Assembly (NCBI RefSeq): GCF_035605935.1
Contig: NZ_DATNGK010000266.1
Span: 33,265-97,264 of the forward strand
Source: Actinocrinis sp035605935
GTDB lineage: Bacteria; Actinomycetota; Actinomycetes; Streptomycetales; Catenulisporaceae
Length of the DNA: 64,000 nt
Direction: 5' to 3'
Both the position numbers and the translations under genes were made by a program. This document shows positions 16,037 through 25,320 of this stretch, piece by piece; position 1 is the stretch's first letter, and every line of letters begins with the position of its first letter. The notes under the pieces are model-generated. The model saw only the letters and a program-made list of their open reading frames with translations. It did not search any database and was not told the DNA's origin.

Positions 16037-17239
16037 ATGTCCTGCGTGACCTTCCGCCTTACCGCCCGCTGCGTACGCGGCCTCGAGTGGCTTCTCGCAG
16101 CCGAAGTGGCGGGCATCGCGGACGGCGCGGCGCGCGAGATCACTTTCGGCGAACGCCAGGTGTCCTTCGAAACCGCCGAGATCGACGCGGGCTGGCTCGA
16201 TCTGCGCACCGCCGACGATGTGCTGCTGGATCTGGGGACCTTGCACGGCGTCGACCACACGCGCGCCGCGGTGGCCGAGCTTTCCCGGCAGCTGGCCGGC
16301 ATCGATTTCGGCACCGGGCTCGCCTTGGTGCAGCGAGCGCGTGGCGATGAAGGCGACGAACTCGGCGCGCTCGCCTTCGATGTGGTGGTGAGCCTGCTCG
16401 GCCGGCGCAACTACAACCGGTTCATGGTCGAGGACGCCGCCGGTGAGGTCGTGGCCAAGGCGGTCGGCGCGCGGTACGCCTCACGCAATCCCGCGGCCGG
16501 CTTCGGCCGGGCACTCGGGGCGGCGGAGGCCGAGTTCACGGTGCGGCTTTCGCTAAGCGGCGACTCTGTCGACGTCGCGCTGCGCCTCTCCCGCAAGCCG
16601 CTGCATCGGCGCTCGTGGAAGCTGGCCACCGGCCCGGGCACGCTGCACCCGCCGTTGGCGGCCGCGCTCGCCCGGATCGGCGGCCAAGGCCCGCTGGAGA
16701 CGGCGCTCGATCCGTTCTGCGGCGATGGCACCCTCGCCATCGAAACCGCGCACGCCTTCCCCGGCGCCCGCGTCGTGGCCGCCGACCTGGACGCGGAGCG
16801 CTTAGGCAATGCCCGCGCGAACGCCGCGCGAGCCCGCGTCGCGACCCGTACGCGCTTCGTGCTGGCCGATGCCGGGCGTCCGACGTGGGCCGACGGACGG
16901 TTCGATCTGCTGGTCACCAACCCGCCGTGGAATCGGGCCGTGGGCGCGGCAGGCTCGCTGGCCGAGTCGCTCGACCCCTTCTGGCGCACAATTGCGGGCG
17001 CGCTCGCGCCGCATGGCCGGATCTGCACCGTGGCCGAGGCGGATCTCGAGGTTCCGTCACGACTGGATCGGGCTGGATACACGGTCGCGCTGGTGCAGAC
17101 GATCCGCCTCGCCGGGCGCGTCTCGCACGTCATCCTCGCCGCGCCCGGCTACAGCGCCGAGGTCCGGCTGCCCAACACGCTCGACCGGTGGCGTGAGCGC
17201 GCGATCCGGGCCGGAATCGTGTCAGACGGTGGCTTTTAG
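16037..17239 (+). CDS. THUMP-like RNA methyltransferase, class I SAM-dependent
   Basis: A 400-residue protein. The N-terminal half fits a ferredoxin-like/THUMP RNA-binding arrangement as in RlmL/Trm14 enzymes. The C-terminal half is a Rossmann methyltransferase with LETALDPFCGDGTLAIE (SAM-binding, about residue 225), VVAADLD, FVLADA and the catalytic TNPPWNR near residue 295. The NPPW/NPPY motif is typical of enzymes methylating an exocyclic amino group, for example m2G in rRNA or tRNA. The exact target cannot be told. The start at 16037 is chosen because conserved THUMP-region residues follow at once; an upstream frame to 15980 runs through the terminator hairpin. Confidence 0.82.
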   Translation: MSCVTFRLTARCVRGLEWLLAAEVAGIADGAAREITFGERQVSFETAEIDAGWLDLRTADDVLLDLGTLHGVDHTRAAVAELSRQLAGIDFGTGLALVQRARGDEGDELGALAFDVVVSLLGRRNYNRFMVEDAAGEVVAKAVGARYASRNPAAGFGRALGAAEAEFTVRLSLSGDSVDVALRLSRKPLHRRSWKLATGPGTLHPPLAAALARIGGQGPLETALDPFCGDGTLAIETAHAFPGARVVAADLDAERLGNARANAARARVATRTRFVLADAGRPTWADGRFDLLVTNPPWNRAVGAAGSLAESLDPFWRTIAGALAPHGRICTVAEADLEVPSRLDRAGYTVALVQTIRLAGRVSHVILAAPGYSAEVRLPNTLDRWRERAIRAGIVSDGGF

Positions 17240-17282
17240 GCGGCTCCTGGGCGGTGCATGCCGGAGGCGCCGCGGTGTCCAG

Positions 17283-17343
17283 TTGATCGGGACAGTCGTG
17301 TTCAGTTGAACGGGACAGTTGCCCGTCTCGTTGAGCGGGGCAG
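17283..17343 (+). repeat. Three direct repeats of a 13-bp unit
   Basis: TTGATCGGGACAG (17283-17295), TTGAACGGGACAG (17306-17318) and TTGAGCGGGGCAG (17331-17343) follow at 23- and 25-base spacing; the first two agree over 16 of 17 bases when flanks are included. This looks like the multiply repeated end of a transposable element (IS21-like ends have such repeats) or a set of regulator sites. No transposase is nearby. Confidence 0.5.
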
Positions 17344-17429
17344 GGGTGTCCGCTCACGAGACAGGCAGCGGCGACCAGAAACTTCGCCGCGCAGTACCCG
17401 GCGGCGAGCGCACAGAGGACACTGGAAAC

Positions 17430-18584
17430 ATGGGAATCTCCGAGGTCGAGTTCCTCGGCCCGGACGACGAAGCCGAGCCGGAACCCGACGCTGCCGGCGC
17501 CGAAGGCCCGGCCGATTCAGCGGCCGGCTCAACCTCCCCAGCGCGATCCGAAGATGCAGCAGAGTCCGACCGCGAGGCCCTCGGCTCAGAGCCGCCGCGC
17601 CGCCGCGTCCAACTGCCGGGACTCGCGCTTCGCCGCCGGATCCGGGCGAACGCCTGGATCACGCCGGTCACCACGCTGCTGGCGGTGCTGGTCCTCGCAG
17701 TCGCCGGCGGCGCGTATGCGGTCGTGCGGCACCAGGACCGCACGAGCGACGACTTCGACGTCACGCTGATCTCCGCGCAGTACACGCTGCGGCAGGACGC
17801 CTCCGGCATCGATCTGGCGATGGCCGTGCAGAACATGGGCTCGACAATGATCGAGCTGACCGGGGTGTCGATCTACCAGCCCGGGCTGATCAGGTTCACG
17901 CAGGCCGAAGAGGCGCCCGGCGTCACCGAGTTCGAAGTCGGCTCGCCGCAGCAGTCCGCGTTCGGCCTCGGCACCGCGATCAATCCGGTCGCGATCTCCC
18001 CGCGCGACGTCGAAATGGTCACCGTGCCGTTCCGCTACGACTGCTCGAACCGGACCGACCCGGCGGTGACGCACACCGTGGGCATTACCGGATTCAGCTC
18101 GCGCGGCAACTCACGCACGATCCAACTCGCCCTCCCCCTCGATGCGACGCCCTGGCAGTCACGCGACGCACTGCGCACGGCGCTATGCGACCAGCCCTCG
18201 CCCCAGACCGACCTCAAGGTGGCGTACGGCGGTTACGGCGACACCATGGTGGGACTGACTCCGGTTCACTTCAATTACAGCCTGACGCTCACCGCGCCAC
18301 CGAGCACCGTCGTCACGGTCAGCAGCATCTCGCAGGACAATCCCGGCATCAGCGCGACGACCGATCCGCCGGTGCCGGTTACCGTGCTCGACGGGCAGAC
18401 CGTCCGGCTGACCGTCACCTGGCGCGTGATGAGCTGCGTCATCGCCACCTCGGTGCATTCGGCGCCCGGAGTGGAGATCACCGCTCTGGCGAATCAGACC
18501 ACGCAGACCTGGGACGCGAAGCTCGGCGCGCAGTTCACCAAGGATCTGGACGCCGAGATCAGCACCGTCTGCTCCGGCGGCTAA
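17430..18584 (+). CDS. Hypothetical single-TM protein with large extracellular domain
   Basis: A 384-residue protein: an acidic, Ala/Glu-rich cytosolic N-terminus (about 1-55), a basic stretch, one membrane helix (about 80-100, TTLLAVLVLAVAGGAYAVV) and an extracellular part of about 280 residues rich in beta-strand-like Thr/Val/Ser sequence. The extracellular part contains two segments with similar layout (an N-terminal one after DDFDVTLISAQY and a second after KVAYGGYGDTMVGLTPVHF), suggesting two Ig-like domains. Not recognised further. The ATG at 17430 lies about ten bases after a GAGGA box. The upstream 110 bases hold the direct repeats. Confidence 0.75.
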   Translation: MGISEVEFLGPDDEAEPEPDAAGAEGPADSAAGSTSPARSEDAAESDREALGSEPPRRRVQLPGLALRRRIRANAWITPVTTLLAVLVLAVAGGAYAVVRHQDRTSDDFDVTLISAQYTLRQDASGIDLAMAVQNMGSTMIELTGVSIYQPGLIRFTQAEEAPGVTEFEVGSPQQSAFGLGTAINPVAISPRDVEMVTVPFRYDCSNRTDPAVTHTVGITGFSSRGNSRTIQLALPLDATPWQSRDALRTALCDQPSPQTDLKVAYGGYGDTMVGLTPVHFNYSLTLTAPPSTVVTVSSISQDNPGISATTDPPVPVTVLDGQTVRLTVTWRVMSCVIATSVHSAPGVEITALANQTTQTWDAKLGAQFTKDLDAEISTVCSGG

Positions 18585-18744
18585 GCCCGTCAAGGTCTCA
18601 TATCTACCTCGAGGCCTCATATCTACGCAGGCCTCGGACACGCCATGAACCGCCACACCGCAGTAGCGCGTGCAGAGGCATGCGAAAGGGAAAGGCGGGC
18701 ATGTTCGAAGCCACGCGCGCAGGATAGGACGGAGTGCCGCGATC

Positions 18745-19521
18745 GTGACCAGGACGATGTACGACGGCGTGGACGCGAGCAGACTGCCGACGAACGCGCA
18801 ACTCGTCGCCGGTTACGTGGACGGGTTGTACGCGTGGTCCGCCGCCGATTGGGCGAGGTTCCCGCATTCGGTCAAGGTGCGCATCGCCGTGTTGTCGGGC
18901 ACGAACGACGGCGAGGTGCTTGACGTCGAACCGGGCAATGCGACTCCGGCTGAATCAGTGGACTGGGTACTGCGGCGTCGCGGCGCGGGCGTGGACCCGA
19001 CCGTCTACATGAACACCTCTACCTGGTCCACCGTGCGCTCTGCGTTCAGGGCGCGCGGGGTGGCCGAGCCGCACTACTGGATCGCCCAGTACGACGGGGT
19101 CGCCTCCCTGCCCGCCGGGGCGGTCGCCAAGCAGTACTACAACAACAACCAGGCGGGCTATGACCTGTCCGTGGTCGCCGACTACTGGCCCGGCGTCGAC
19201 TCGGCGTCCGGGGGCACCTTCGCCGCGCGTCTCAGGAGGAACGACATGCACGTCGACCTGAAGCTGAACACCCCGGTGGTGTTCACCAATCCGGCGGCGG
19301 CGCTGGGCGGCAGCTCGACCATGCTGCTGGCCAGTGACTATGGCAACGCGACGGTGCGCGTGGCCACCTTCAGCTTCAAGAACAACAGCTGGACGGTGGT
19401 CAATCACACGGTCGCGGCGAACGGCGGCGCGGTGAGCATGCCGCTGCCCGCGGACACGAACAAGGTCTCGGTGAACGTGACGGACGGCGACGTCCCGGTC
19501 GGCCTCGACGTGCTCGCCTGA
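18745..19521 (+). CDS. Lysin-like GH25-type barrel protein of phage character
   Basis: A 258-residue protein. Residues 1-155 (MYDGVDASRLP, AGYVDGLYAW, VLDVEPGNATP, PTVYMNTSTW, PHYWIAQYDG, AKQYYNNN, YDLSVV) fit a short TIM-barrel family related to GH25 lysozymes that is common in actinobacteriophages and in actinomycete genomes. The LDVEPG and WIAQYDG strands hold the acidic residues expected at the barrel mouth. A C-terminal 100-residue beta-rich domain follows. No signal peptide is seen, so export would need another route or holin. The GTG at 18745 is chosen for its GGACGGAG box; ATG at 18757 is an alternative. No other phage genes are adjacent. Confidence 0.62.
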   Translation: MTRTMYDGVDASRLPTNAQLVAGYVDGLYAWSAADWARFPHSVKVRIAVLSGTNDGEVLDVEPGNATPAESVDWVLRRRGAGVDPTVYMNTSTWSTVRSAFRARGVAEPHYWIAQYDGVASLPAGAVAKQYYNNNQAGYDLSVVADYWPGVDSASGGTFAARLRRNDMHVDLKLNTPVVFTNPAAALGGSSTMLLASDYGNATVRVATFSFKNNSWTVVNHTVAANGGAVSMPLPADTNKVSVNVTDGDVPVGLDVLA

Positions 19522-19526
19522 TCGCT

Positions 19527-19555
19527 GTGCCGAGCTTGGGCGTGCCGAGCTTGGG
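19527..19555 (+). repeat. Tandem 15-bp direct repeat
   Basis: GTGCCGAGCTTGGG occurs at 19527-19540 and 19542-19555 in the 47-base gap between two convergent genes. It does not fold into a stable hairpin and its role is not evident. Confidence 0.6.
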
Positions 19556-19568
19556 TGTCCCGGTCTCG

Positions 19569-21014
19569 TCAGGACGGCGGGCGCGTCATCCCGAGCACGT
19601 CGAGCAGTTCGTCAAGGCGCTGCTCGCTGATCGCACCGGATTTGACGTGACCGCGGTCGATGACGGCCTGCCGGATCGTCGTGCCCTGCGACAGCGACTG
19701 CTTGACGATCTTCGCCGCCTCCTCGTAGCCGACGATCCGGTTGAGCGGCGTGACGATCGACGGCGAGGACTGGGCGTGCTCGCGCAGCCGGTCCACGTTG
19801 GCTTCGATGCCTGATACGCACCGCTCGGCCAGCAGCCGCGCCGAGGAAGCCAGCAGCCTGATGGACTCGAGCAGGTTGCGCGCCAGCACCGGCAGCGTGA
19901 CGTTGAGCTCGAACTCGCCCGAGGCGCAGCCGAAGGCGACCGCCGCGTCGTTGCCGACCACCTGGATGCACACCATGCGCACCGCCTCCGGGATCACCGG
20001 ATTCACCTTTCCCGGCATGATCGAGGAACCGGGTTGCAAATCCGGCAGCGCGATCTCGCCGAGTCCGGCCCGCGGCCCAGAGCCCATCCAGCGCAGATCG
20101 CCGCAGATCTTGAACAGGGCGAGGGCAAGGGCACGCAGCTGGCCCGAGCACTCGGCGAGCGCGTCGCGCGAGCCCTGCGCCTCGAAGTGGTTACGCGCCT
20201 CGGTGAAGGGCAGGCCGGTGTCCTCGGCGAGCCGCGCCACCGCGGTCTCGGCGAAGCCGGGCGGAGCGTTGAGGCCGGTACCCACCGCGGTACCGCCGAG
20301 TGGCAGCTCGGCCAGCCTGGGCAGCGCGGACTCGAGCCGCTGCACCGCGCGGCGGACCTGCGCCGCGTAGCCGCCGAACTCCTGGCCGAGGGTGACCGGC
20401 GTGGCGTCCATCAGGTGCGTGCGCCCGGCCTTGACCACCTCGGCGAACTGCGCGGCCTTGGTCGCCAGCGCGTTCTCCAGCAGGTCGAGCGCTGGCAGCA
20501 GGTCACGCACCAGCAGGTCGGTGGCCGCGACGTGAATCGACGACGGGAACACATCGTTCGAGCTCTGCGACGCGTTCACCTCATCGTTCGGGTGCACCGG
20601 CCGGCCGAGCCGTTCGGCCGCGAGCGTCGCGATGACCTCGTTGGCGTTCATGTTGGAGGAGGTACCGGAGCCGGTCTGGAAGACGTCGATCGGGAACTGC
20701 TCGTCCCAGCGGCCGTCCGCCACCTCGGTCGCGGCGGTCCTGATCGCCTCGGCCAGGTCGGGCTCGAGCACGCCGAGCTTTCCGTTCGCGGCCGCCGCCG
20801 CTGCCTTGATCCGGCCGAGCGCGCCGATGTGCGCCCGTTCGAGCCGCAGCCCGGAGATCGGGAAGTTCTGGACCGCGCGCTGCGTCTGCGCCCGCCACTT
20901 GGCGTGCTGCGGGACCAGGACTTCACCCATCGAGTCGTGCTCGACGCGCATGCCCTCGCGCGACTCGACGCGCCCGCGATCGCCGCCGGTCACGGCGGCG
21001 TCGTCACTGTTCAT
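19569..21014 (-). CDS. fumC: Class II fumarate hydratase
   Basis: A 481-residue protein of the fumarase/aspartase superfamily. Visible motifs: QTGSGTSSNMNANEV (about 115), the NASQSSNDVFPSSIH helix, GRTHLMDATPVTLGQEF and the superfamily signature GSSIMPGKVNP whose loop closes over the active site. The NDVFP/GRTHLMDA pattern is that of FumC rather than argininosuccinate lyase or aspartase. It hydrates fumarate to malate in the TCA cycle. The ATG at 21014 follows GGAGG by eight bases; an overlapping GTG at 21023 is too close to it. The gene is divergent from a lactate 2-monooxygenase gene 30 bases away. Confidence 0.93.
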   Translation of the reverse strand: MNSDDAAVTGGDRGRVESREGMRVEHDSMGEVLVPQHAKWRAQTQRAVQNFPISGLRLERAHIGALGRIKAAAAAANGKLGVLEPDLAEAIRTAATEVADGRWDEQFPIDVFQTGSGTSSNMNANEVIATLAAERLGRPVHPNDEVNASQSSNDVFPSSIHVAATDLLVRDLLPALDLLENALATKAAQFAEVVKAGRTHLMDATPVTLGQEFGGYAAQVRRAVQRLESALPRLAELPLGGTAVGTGLNAPPGFAETAVARLAEDTGLPFTEARNHFEAQGSRDALAECSGQLRALALALFKICGDLRWMGSGPRAGLGEIALPDLQPGSSIMPGKVNPVIPEAVRMVCIQVVGNDAAVAFGCASGEFELNVTLPVLARNLLESIRLLASSARLLAERCVSGIEANVDRLREHAQSSPSIVTPLNRIVGYEEAAKIVKQSLSQGTTIRQAVIDRGHVKSGAISEQRLDELLDVLGMTRPPS

Positions 21015-21044
21015 GCCGGTCACCTCCTCCTACCATCCTCACCT

Positions 21045-22247
21045 ATGACCGCTTCCGATGTCCCGAACCCGGTCCCCGCGAAGGATTGGTCCGCGTTCCA
21101 GTTCGAGATCTACCTCAACGGCCTGGCCGGCACGGTGCCGCGGCTGCCGACCGACCTGACCCGGCTGGAGGAGATCGCCGAGCGGCGGCTCGGTCCCGGG
21201 CCGGTCGGGTATGTCGCGGGTGCGGCGGGCGACGGGAAGACGGTGCGGGCGAATCGGGAGGCGCTGGACCGGTGGCGGATCGTGCCGCGGATGCTGCGCG
21301 ACGTGCGGCAGCGTGACCTCTCAGTCGAGCTGTTCGGCACGCGCGTGCCCGCTCCGGTCGCGCTGGCACCGGTGGGCGTTCTGTCGATCATGCATCCGGA
21401 TGCCGAGCCGGCGGCGGCGCGCGCCGCCGCCGCGCAGGGACTGCCGTTCATCCTGTCTACGGCATCGAGCACGACGCTGGAGCAGGTGGCTGAGGCGATG
21501 GACAGTGTCAGCGCTGCGGCTGAACGATGGTTTCAGCTGTACTGGCCGAAGGATCGCGAGGTGACTGTCAGCCTGCTTACTCGTGCGGCGAAGGCCGGCT
21601 ACCGGGTCCTGGTCGTCACCTTGGACACCTGGCTGCTGGCCTGGCGACCGCGCGACCTGGACCAGGCGTATCTGCCGTTCCTGCGCGGCGTCGGCACCGC
21701 CAACTACTTCTCCGATCCGGCGTTCCAGGCCGGGCTGGCCAAGCCGGTGCACGAGGACTTGAACGCGGCGGTGCTGCACTTCGCGCAAATGTTCGCCGAT
21801 CCCGCGAAGACTTGGGCGGATCTGGCGTTCCTGCGCGAGCACTGGGACGGACCGATCGTGCTGAAGGGAGTTCTGCATCCAGACGACGCCCGGCGCGCCG
21901 CGGACGCCGGAATGGACGGCCTGGTCGTGTCGAACCACGGTGGCCGGCAAGTCAACGGCTCGATCGGCGCGGCGGACGCGCTGCCGGGGATCGCGCGGGC
22001 GGTCGGCGACCAGATCACTGTGCTCTTCGACAGCGGCGTGCGCAGCGGCGACGACGTGTTCAAGGCCCTGGCGCTCGGCGCGCAAGCGGTGCTGCTGGGC
22101 AGACCGTATGCGTACGGGCTCGGGTTGGACGGACAAGCGGGGGTCGAGCATGTGCTGCGGTGCCTGCTGGCCGAGTTCGATCTCACCCTCGCCTTGTCGG
22201 GCTACACCGAACCCGGCCAGCTGACGCCGGACGCGCTAGTACGTTAA
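21045..22247 (+). CDS. FMN-dependent lactate 2-monooxygenase
   Basis: A 400-residue alpha-hydroxyacid oxidase. The FMN-barrel signature SNHGGRQVNGSIGA (active-site His and Arg) is near residue 298; FDSGVRSGDDVFKALALGAQAVLLGRPYAYG follows in pieces and binds the FMN phosphate. The RPRDLDQAYLPFLRGVGTAN loop and NYFSDPAF match mycobacterial lactate 2-monooxygenase rather than glycolate or lactate oxidases. It would convert L-lactate and O2 to acetate, CO2 and water. The start at 21045 lies close to and divergent from fumC, so the two promoters overlap; both feed central carbon metabolism. Confidence 0.85.
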   Translation: MTASDVPNPVPAKDWSAFQFEIYLNGLAGTVPRLPTDLTRLEEIAERRLGPGPVGYVAGAAGDGKTVRANREALDRWRIVPRMLRDVRQRDLSVELFGTRVPAPVALAPVGVLSIMHPDAEPAAARAAAAQGLPFILSTASSTTLEQVAEAMDSVSAAAERWFQLYWPKDREVTVSLLTRAAKAGYRVLVVTLDTWLLAWRPRDLDQAYLPFLRGVGTANYFSDPAFQAGLAKPVHEDLNAAVLHFAQMFADPAKTWADLAFLREHWDGPIVLKGVLHPDDARRAADAGMDGLVVSNHGGRQVNGSIGAADALPGIARAVGDQITVLFDSGVRSGDDVFKALALGAQAVLLGRPYAYGLGLDGQAGVEHVLRCLLAEFDLTLALSGYTEPGQLTPDALVR

Positions 22248-22294
22248 TGCGCTGACGCAATAACGCGCGAGCACTGAGTCGTCCTTGCAGATGG

Positions 22295-22951
22295 TTATCG
22301 CTTGGCTGAGATCGTCGCAGGCTTCTTCTTCGACGGGTGCTTTTGCGCTGCGGCCCGCATGGAGGCGGCGTGGCCGTCCCCGTTCTTCACGGCGGCCTGG
22401 CTCGGCAGCGGCCCGAAGATAAGGTTGCCCGGCGCCTGCGGGTCATCGCTGGTGTAGAACTCGCGGATCGCCTGCTGCACCTCCTTGACGTCCAGCAGGC
22501 CATCGCCGTTGCGGTCCACCGCCCGGAACGCGCGTTCCGCGTCGTCCGCGCACACGCCGTACGCGTTGAACCAGGTGGTGAGTTCCTCGATGTCCAGCGT
22601 GCCGCTGTCGTCGGCGTCGATGAGGTCGAAGATGGTCAGCGCGATCGGGCCGATGATCCGGTCATAGCCCTCCTCGGCCTCCAGGATGACCCGCTCGCAG
22701 GAAGCGACGAACTGCTGGCGGGAGATCATGCCGGTCTGCTGCTGGTCCATCCGGCGGCTCAGGGCCACCCACAGCCGCAGGTAGAGCACGTGCACCTTCT
22801 CGTACTGCGGCGAATCCGTCGCGAAGTCGAAGGCGCGGCACACGCTCGCCGAGGCCACGTCGTAGTCGTTCGCGGTGATGTAGCCGTCGCCGTCCATATC
22901 GAGCAGTTCGAAGCGGCGTTCGAGCTTGGCCCGCTGGAAGTCGCTGAGCAT
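22295..22951 (-). CDS. EF-hand calcium-binding protein
   Basis: A 218-residue protein related to calerythrin and CabC-type actinobacterial EF-hand proteins. Three canonical 12-residue loops are seen: D18-x-D20-x-D22-G-Y-I...D29, D112-x-D114-x-S116-G-T-L...E123 and D146-x-N148-x-D150-G-L-L...E157. A fourth, at about 69-80 (DQQQTGMISRQQ), has lost key ligands. The tail after residue 170 is basic and Lys-rich (KHPSKKKPATISAKR). Likely a cytosolic calcium buffer or sensor. The ATG at 22951 is preceded by AAGGAG with five-base spacing. Confidence 0.9.
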   Translation of the reverse strand: MLSDFQRAKLERRFELLDMDGDGYITANDYDVASASVCRAFDFATDSPQYEKVHVLYLRLWVALSRRMDQQQTGMISRQQFVASCERVILEAEEGYDRIIGPIALTIFDLIDADDSGTLDIEELTTWFNAYGVCADDAERAFRAVDRNGDGLLDVKEVQQAIREFYTSDDPQAPGNLIFGPLPSQAAVKNGDGHAASMRAAAQKHPSKKKPATISAKR

Positions 22952-23145
22952 GAGCACTCCTTGCCTGGCTGGGGCGCGGCGTGGCCGGGTCGCGGGCGCG
23001 ACGGTCCGCTGCGCGGTTCTCGCCCTCCAGTCATCCGGGTGCGCCGCCGGGCCGCATCCCCATGCATCCACGCAGGTGAAGGCCGAACCGGTGACGCGCG
23101 GGCGCTCAGCTGCGCACCTCGGCACGCCGCTTCAGCCGCACCGCC

Positions 23146-24789
23146 TCAACCGAGCCGCGGCTGTGCCCGATGCAGGATCGTCTTCGTGTCCGTACCGGCC
23201 GGGAGCGTGCCGAACGTGTGACCGGCGTTCCCGGCGAGGCGCGTGGCGCAGTATGCGTCCGCGACGGCTGTCGGCGCGTACCGGACCAACAGCGAGCCCT
23301 GGAGCACCGTCGCGAGCCTTTCGACCAGCCGCCGAGCCTGGAATTCCGCTTCCGCGAGATCGGCCAGGCTGGTCAACTCGTCACGCAAACGAGCGAAAGC
23401 GGCGTCGAAGCGTGAATCTGAACCCTGCGCCGCTCCCGCCTCCGCGAGAAACGCTTCCGCGCTTTCCGGCTCGCGGGCCAGCGCCCGCAGCACGTCCAGG
23501 GCGTTGACGTTCCCTGATCCCTCCCAGATCGAGTTGACCGGAGCTTCGCGCAGCAGCCGCGGCATCCCGGATTCCTCGACGTATCCGTTGCCGCCCAAGC
23601 ACTCCAGCGCCTCGGCCGCGACCCCGATCGCCCGCTTGGTCACCCAGTACTTGCCCACCGCGACGCCGAGGCGGCGGAAGGCACGCTCGGCCGGATCCGC
23701 CGCGTCGAACGCGGCGGCCAGCCGGATGCCGAGCGCGGTCGCCGCCTGCGACTCGACCGCGAGATCGGACAGCACGTTGCGCATCAGCGGCTTGTCGATG
23801 AGTACCGAGCCGAAGGCCCGGCGGTGCGCGGCGTGATGTGTCGCCTCGGTAATCGCGCGGCGCATGATCGCGGCCGAACCCAGCACACAGTCCAGCCGCG
23901 TCATCGAGACCATCTCGATGATGGTCGCCACTCCGCGCCCCTCAGGGCCGAGCCGGCGTGCCCACGCGCCATCGAACTCGATCTCGCTCGACGCGTTGGA
24001 GCGGTTGCCGAGCTTGTCCTTGAGCCGTTGCAAGGAGATCCGGTTGCGGGTGCCGTCAGGTAACACGCGCGGCACGACGAAGCAGGTCAGACCTTCAGGC
24101 GCCTGGGCGAGGACGAGGAACAGGTCGCTCATCGGAGCCGAACAGAACCACTTGTGGCCGGTGAGCAGGTATTCGGCTTCTGCGTCGAGGGGCGCGGCCG
24201 CTGTCGTGTTCGCGCGCACGTCCGAGCCGCCCTGCTTCTCGGTCATCGCCATGCCGCACAGCAGCCCGGCCTTTCCCGCCGGCGCCCGCAGCCCGAAGTC
24301 GTAAATCAGGGACTTGAGTCCAGGCTCCCACATCGCCGCGGCCTCGGGATCGGTGCGCAGCGCGGCGATCCCGGCGTAGGTCATCGAGATCGGGCATCCA
24401 TGCCCTGATTCCGCGGTGCTCCAGGCCATGAACCCGGCCGCGCGGGTCACGTGGGCTGCGGGGCCGCCGGACCAGGCGGCGCCGGCCAGGCCGTGCGAGA
24501 CCGCCACTTCCATCAAGTGGTGCCAGGCCGGATGGAATTCGACCTCGTCGATGCGGTTTCCGTAACGGTCGTGCGTGCGCAGAACCGGCGTATACGTGTT
24601 CGCCTGCTGCGCCCAATGCAGGGTCCGGTGCGCTCCGGCGAGCCGGCCGAGCGTGGACAGGCCGTCGAGCGCGGCGCGGCCGCCGTGCCGGTCAACTGCC
24701 TCGACCAGGGTGTCGTCGCAGCCGAAAACGTCGTAATCCTGCAGCGGAGGCGCCTGATTCGGCGCGATGCGGGCGTCGTTGACCGTCAT
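23146..24789 (-). CDS. AidB-like acyl-CoA dehydrogenase family protein
   Basis: A 547-residue flavoprotein close in length and layout to E. coli AidB (541 aa). Visible features: PPLQDYDVFGCD at the start, the MTYAGI/GMAMTEKQGGSDVRANTT block that contacts the FAD, HKWFCSAPMSD, RLKDKLGNRSNASSEIEF, and LECLGGNGYVEESGMPRLLREAPVNSIWEGSGNV (quoted in parts). The conserved R in MPRLLRE and the E in WEGSGN are family hallmarks. AidB binds DNA and is induced by alkylation stress in E. coli; here the role may be in alkylation response or simply acyl-CoA oxidation. It is alone on its strand. Confidence 0.88.
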   Translation of the reverse strand: MTVNDARIAPNQAPPLQDYDVFGCDDTLVEAVDRHGGRAALDGLSTLGRLAGAHRTLHWAQQANTYTPVLRTHDRYGNRIDEVEFHPAWHHLMEVAVSHGLAGAAWSGGPAAHVTRAAGFMAWSTAESGHGCPISMTYAGIAALRTDPEAAAMWEPGLKSLIYDFGLRAPAGKAGLLCGMAMTEKQGGSDVRANTTAAAPLDAEAEYLLTGHKWFCSAPMSDLFLVLAQAPEGLTCFVVPRVLPDGTRNRISLQRLKDKLGNRSNASSEIEFDGAWARRLGPEGRGVATIIEMVSMTRLDCVLGSAAIMRRAITEATHHAAHRRAFGSVLIDKPLMRNVLSDLAVESQAATALGIRLAAAFDAADPAERAFRRLGVAVGKYWVTKRAIGVAAEALECLGGNGYVEESGMPRLLREAPVNSIWEGSGNVNALDVLRALAREPESAEAFLAEAGAAQGSDSRFDAAFARLRDELTSLADLAEAEFQARRLVERLATVLQGSLLVRYAPTAVADAYCATRLAGNAGHTFGTLPAGTDTKTILHRAQPRLG

Positions 24790-24963
24790 GTCGTCAGTTT
24801 GTCATGTCGCTCCACCCGCTGTGGATCATCGTCGCGTAGATCCACAGACAGATAATCCGATCCTGCCGATTCGGTTCCGCGACGTCAGCGCGAGGGTCTA
24901 AGGTCTACCTGGATTCCCCAGGCGAGGAGGGGGGTTCACAGCCGAACCGGGGAGGCAAACACG

Positions 24964-25320
24964 GTGGGAAACTTTTTCCAGGTCGACCTCGACGTGCTCC
25001 AGCGCATGACCAAGACGCTGGGCGACGCCGGGGATCAGATGGAGTCCGCGCTCAAAGCGATGACTTCGTCGCAAGCGGGGCAGGTCGGCACCGAGGCGCT
25101 GAACAAGGCCGCCGACGCATTCCAGCACACCTGGCAGTACGGCCTCGGCCAGCTGCAGCAGGTGATCAAGGAGACGTCCGAGGGCGTCAAGAAGGCGCAC
25201 GACGCATATAAGCAGTGCGACGACGGCATCGAGCAGGCCATGTCGAAGATCAACAGCCAGGCCATGGGGGCCATCGACCAGGCGGTGCAGGCCGCGGCGG
25301 TGCACGGAGGGGCCAAGTGA
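24964..25320 (+). CDS. WXG100-like small secretion protein
   Basis: A 118-residue all-helical protein with a central turn at TWQYGLGQLQQ (about 58-68), resembling WXG100/EsxB-type helical hairpins although the motif reads W-x-x-G. It starts with GTG at 24964, eight bases after GGGGAGG. It is the first gene of four linked by overlaps, followed directly by a longer protein with a canonical WxG motif. The pair probably forms a heterodimer exported by a type VII (ESX-like) secretion system, whose membrane components are not in the window. Confidence 0.78.
   Translation: MGNFFQVDLDVLQRMTKTLGDAGDQMESALKAMTSSQAGQVGTEALNKAADAFQHTWQYGLGQLQQVIKETSEGVKKAHDAYKQCDDGIEQAMSKINSQAMGAIDQAVQAAAVHGGAK

Noticed and set aside
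12149..16258. Long minus-strand frames (575 and 740 residues) opposite the GH3 gene
   Set aside because: They are antisense frames forced open by high GC; residues are Arg/Val/Gly/Asp-rich without domains, while the plus strand has clear GH3 motifs.
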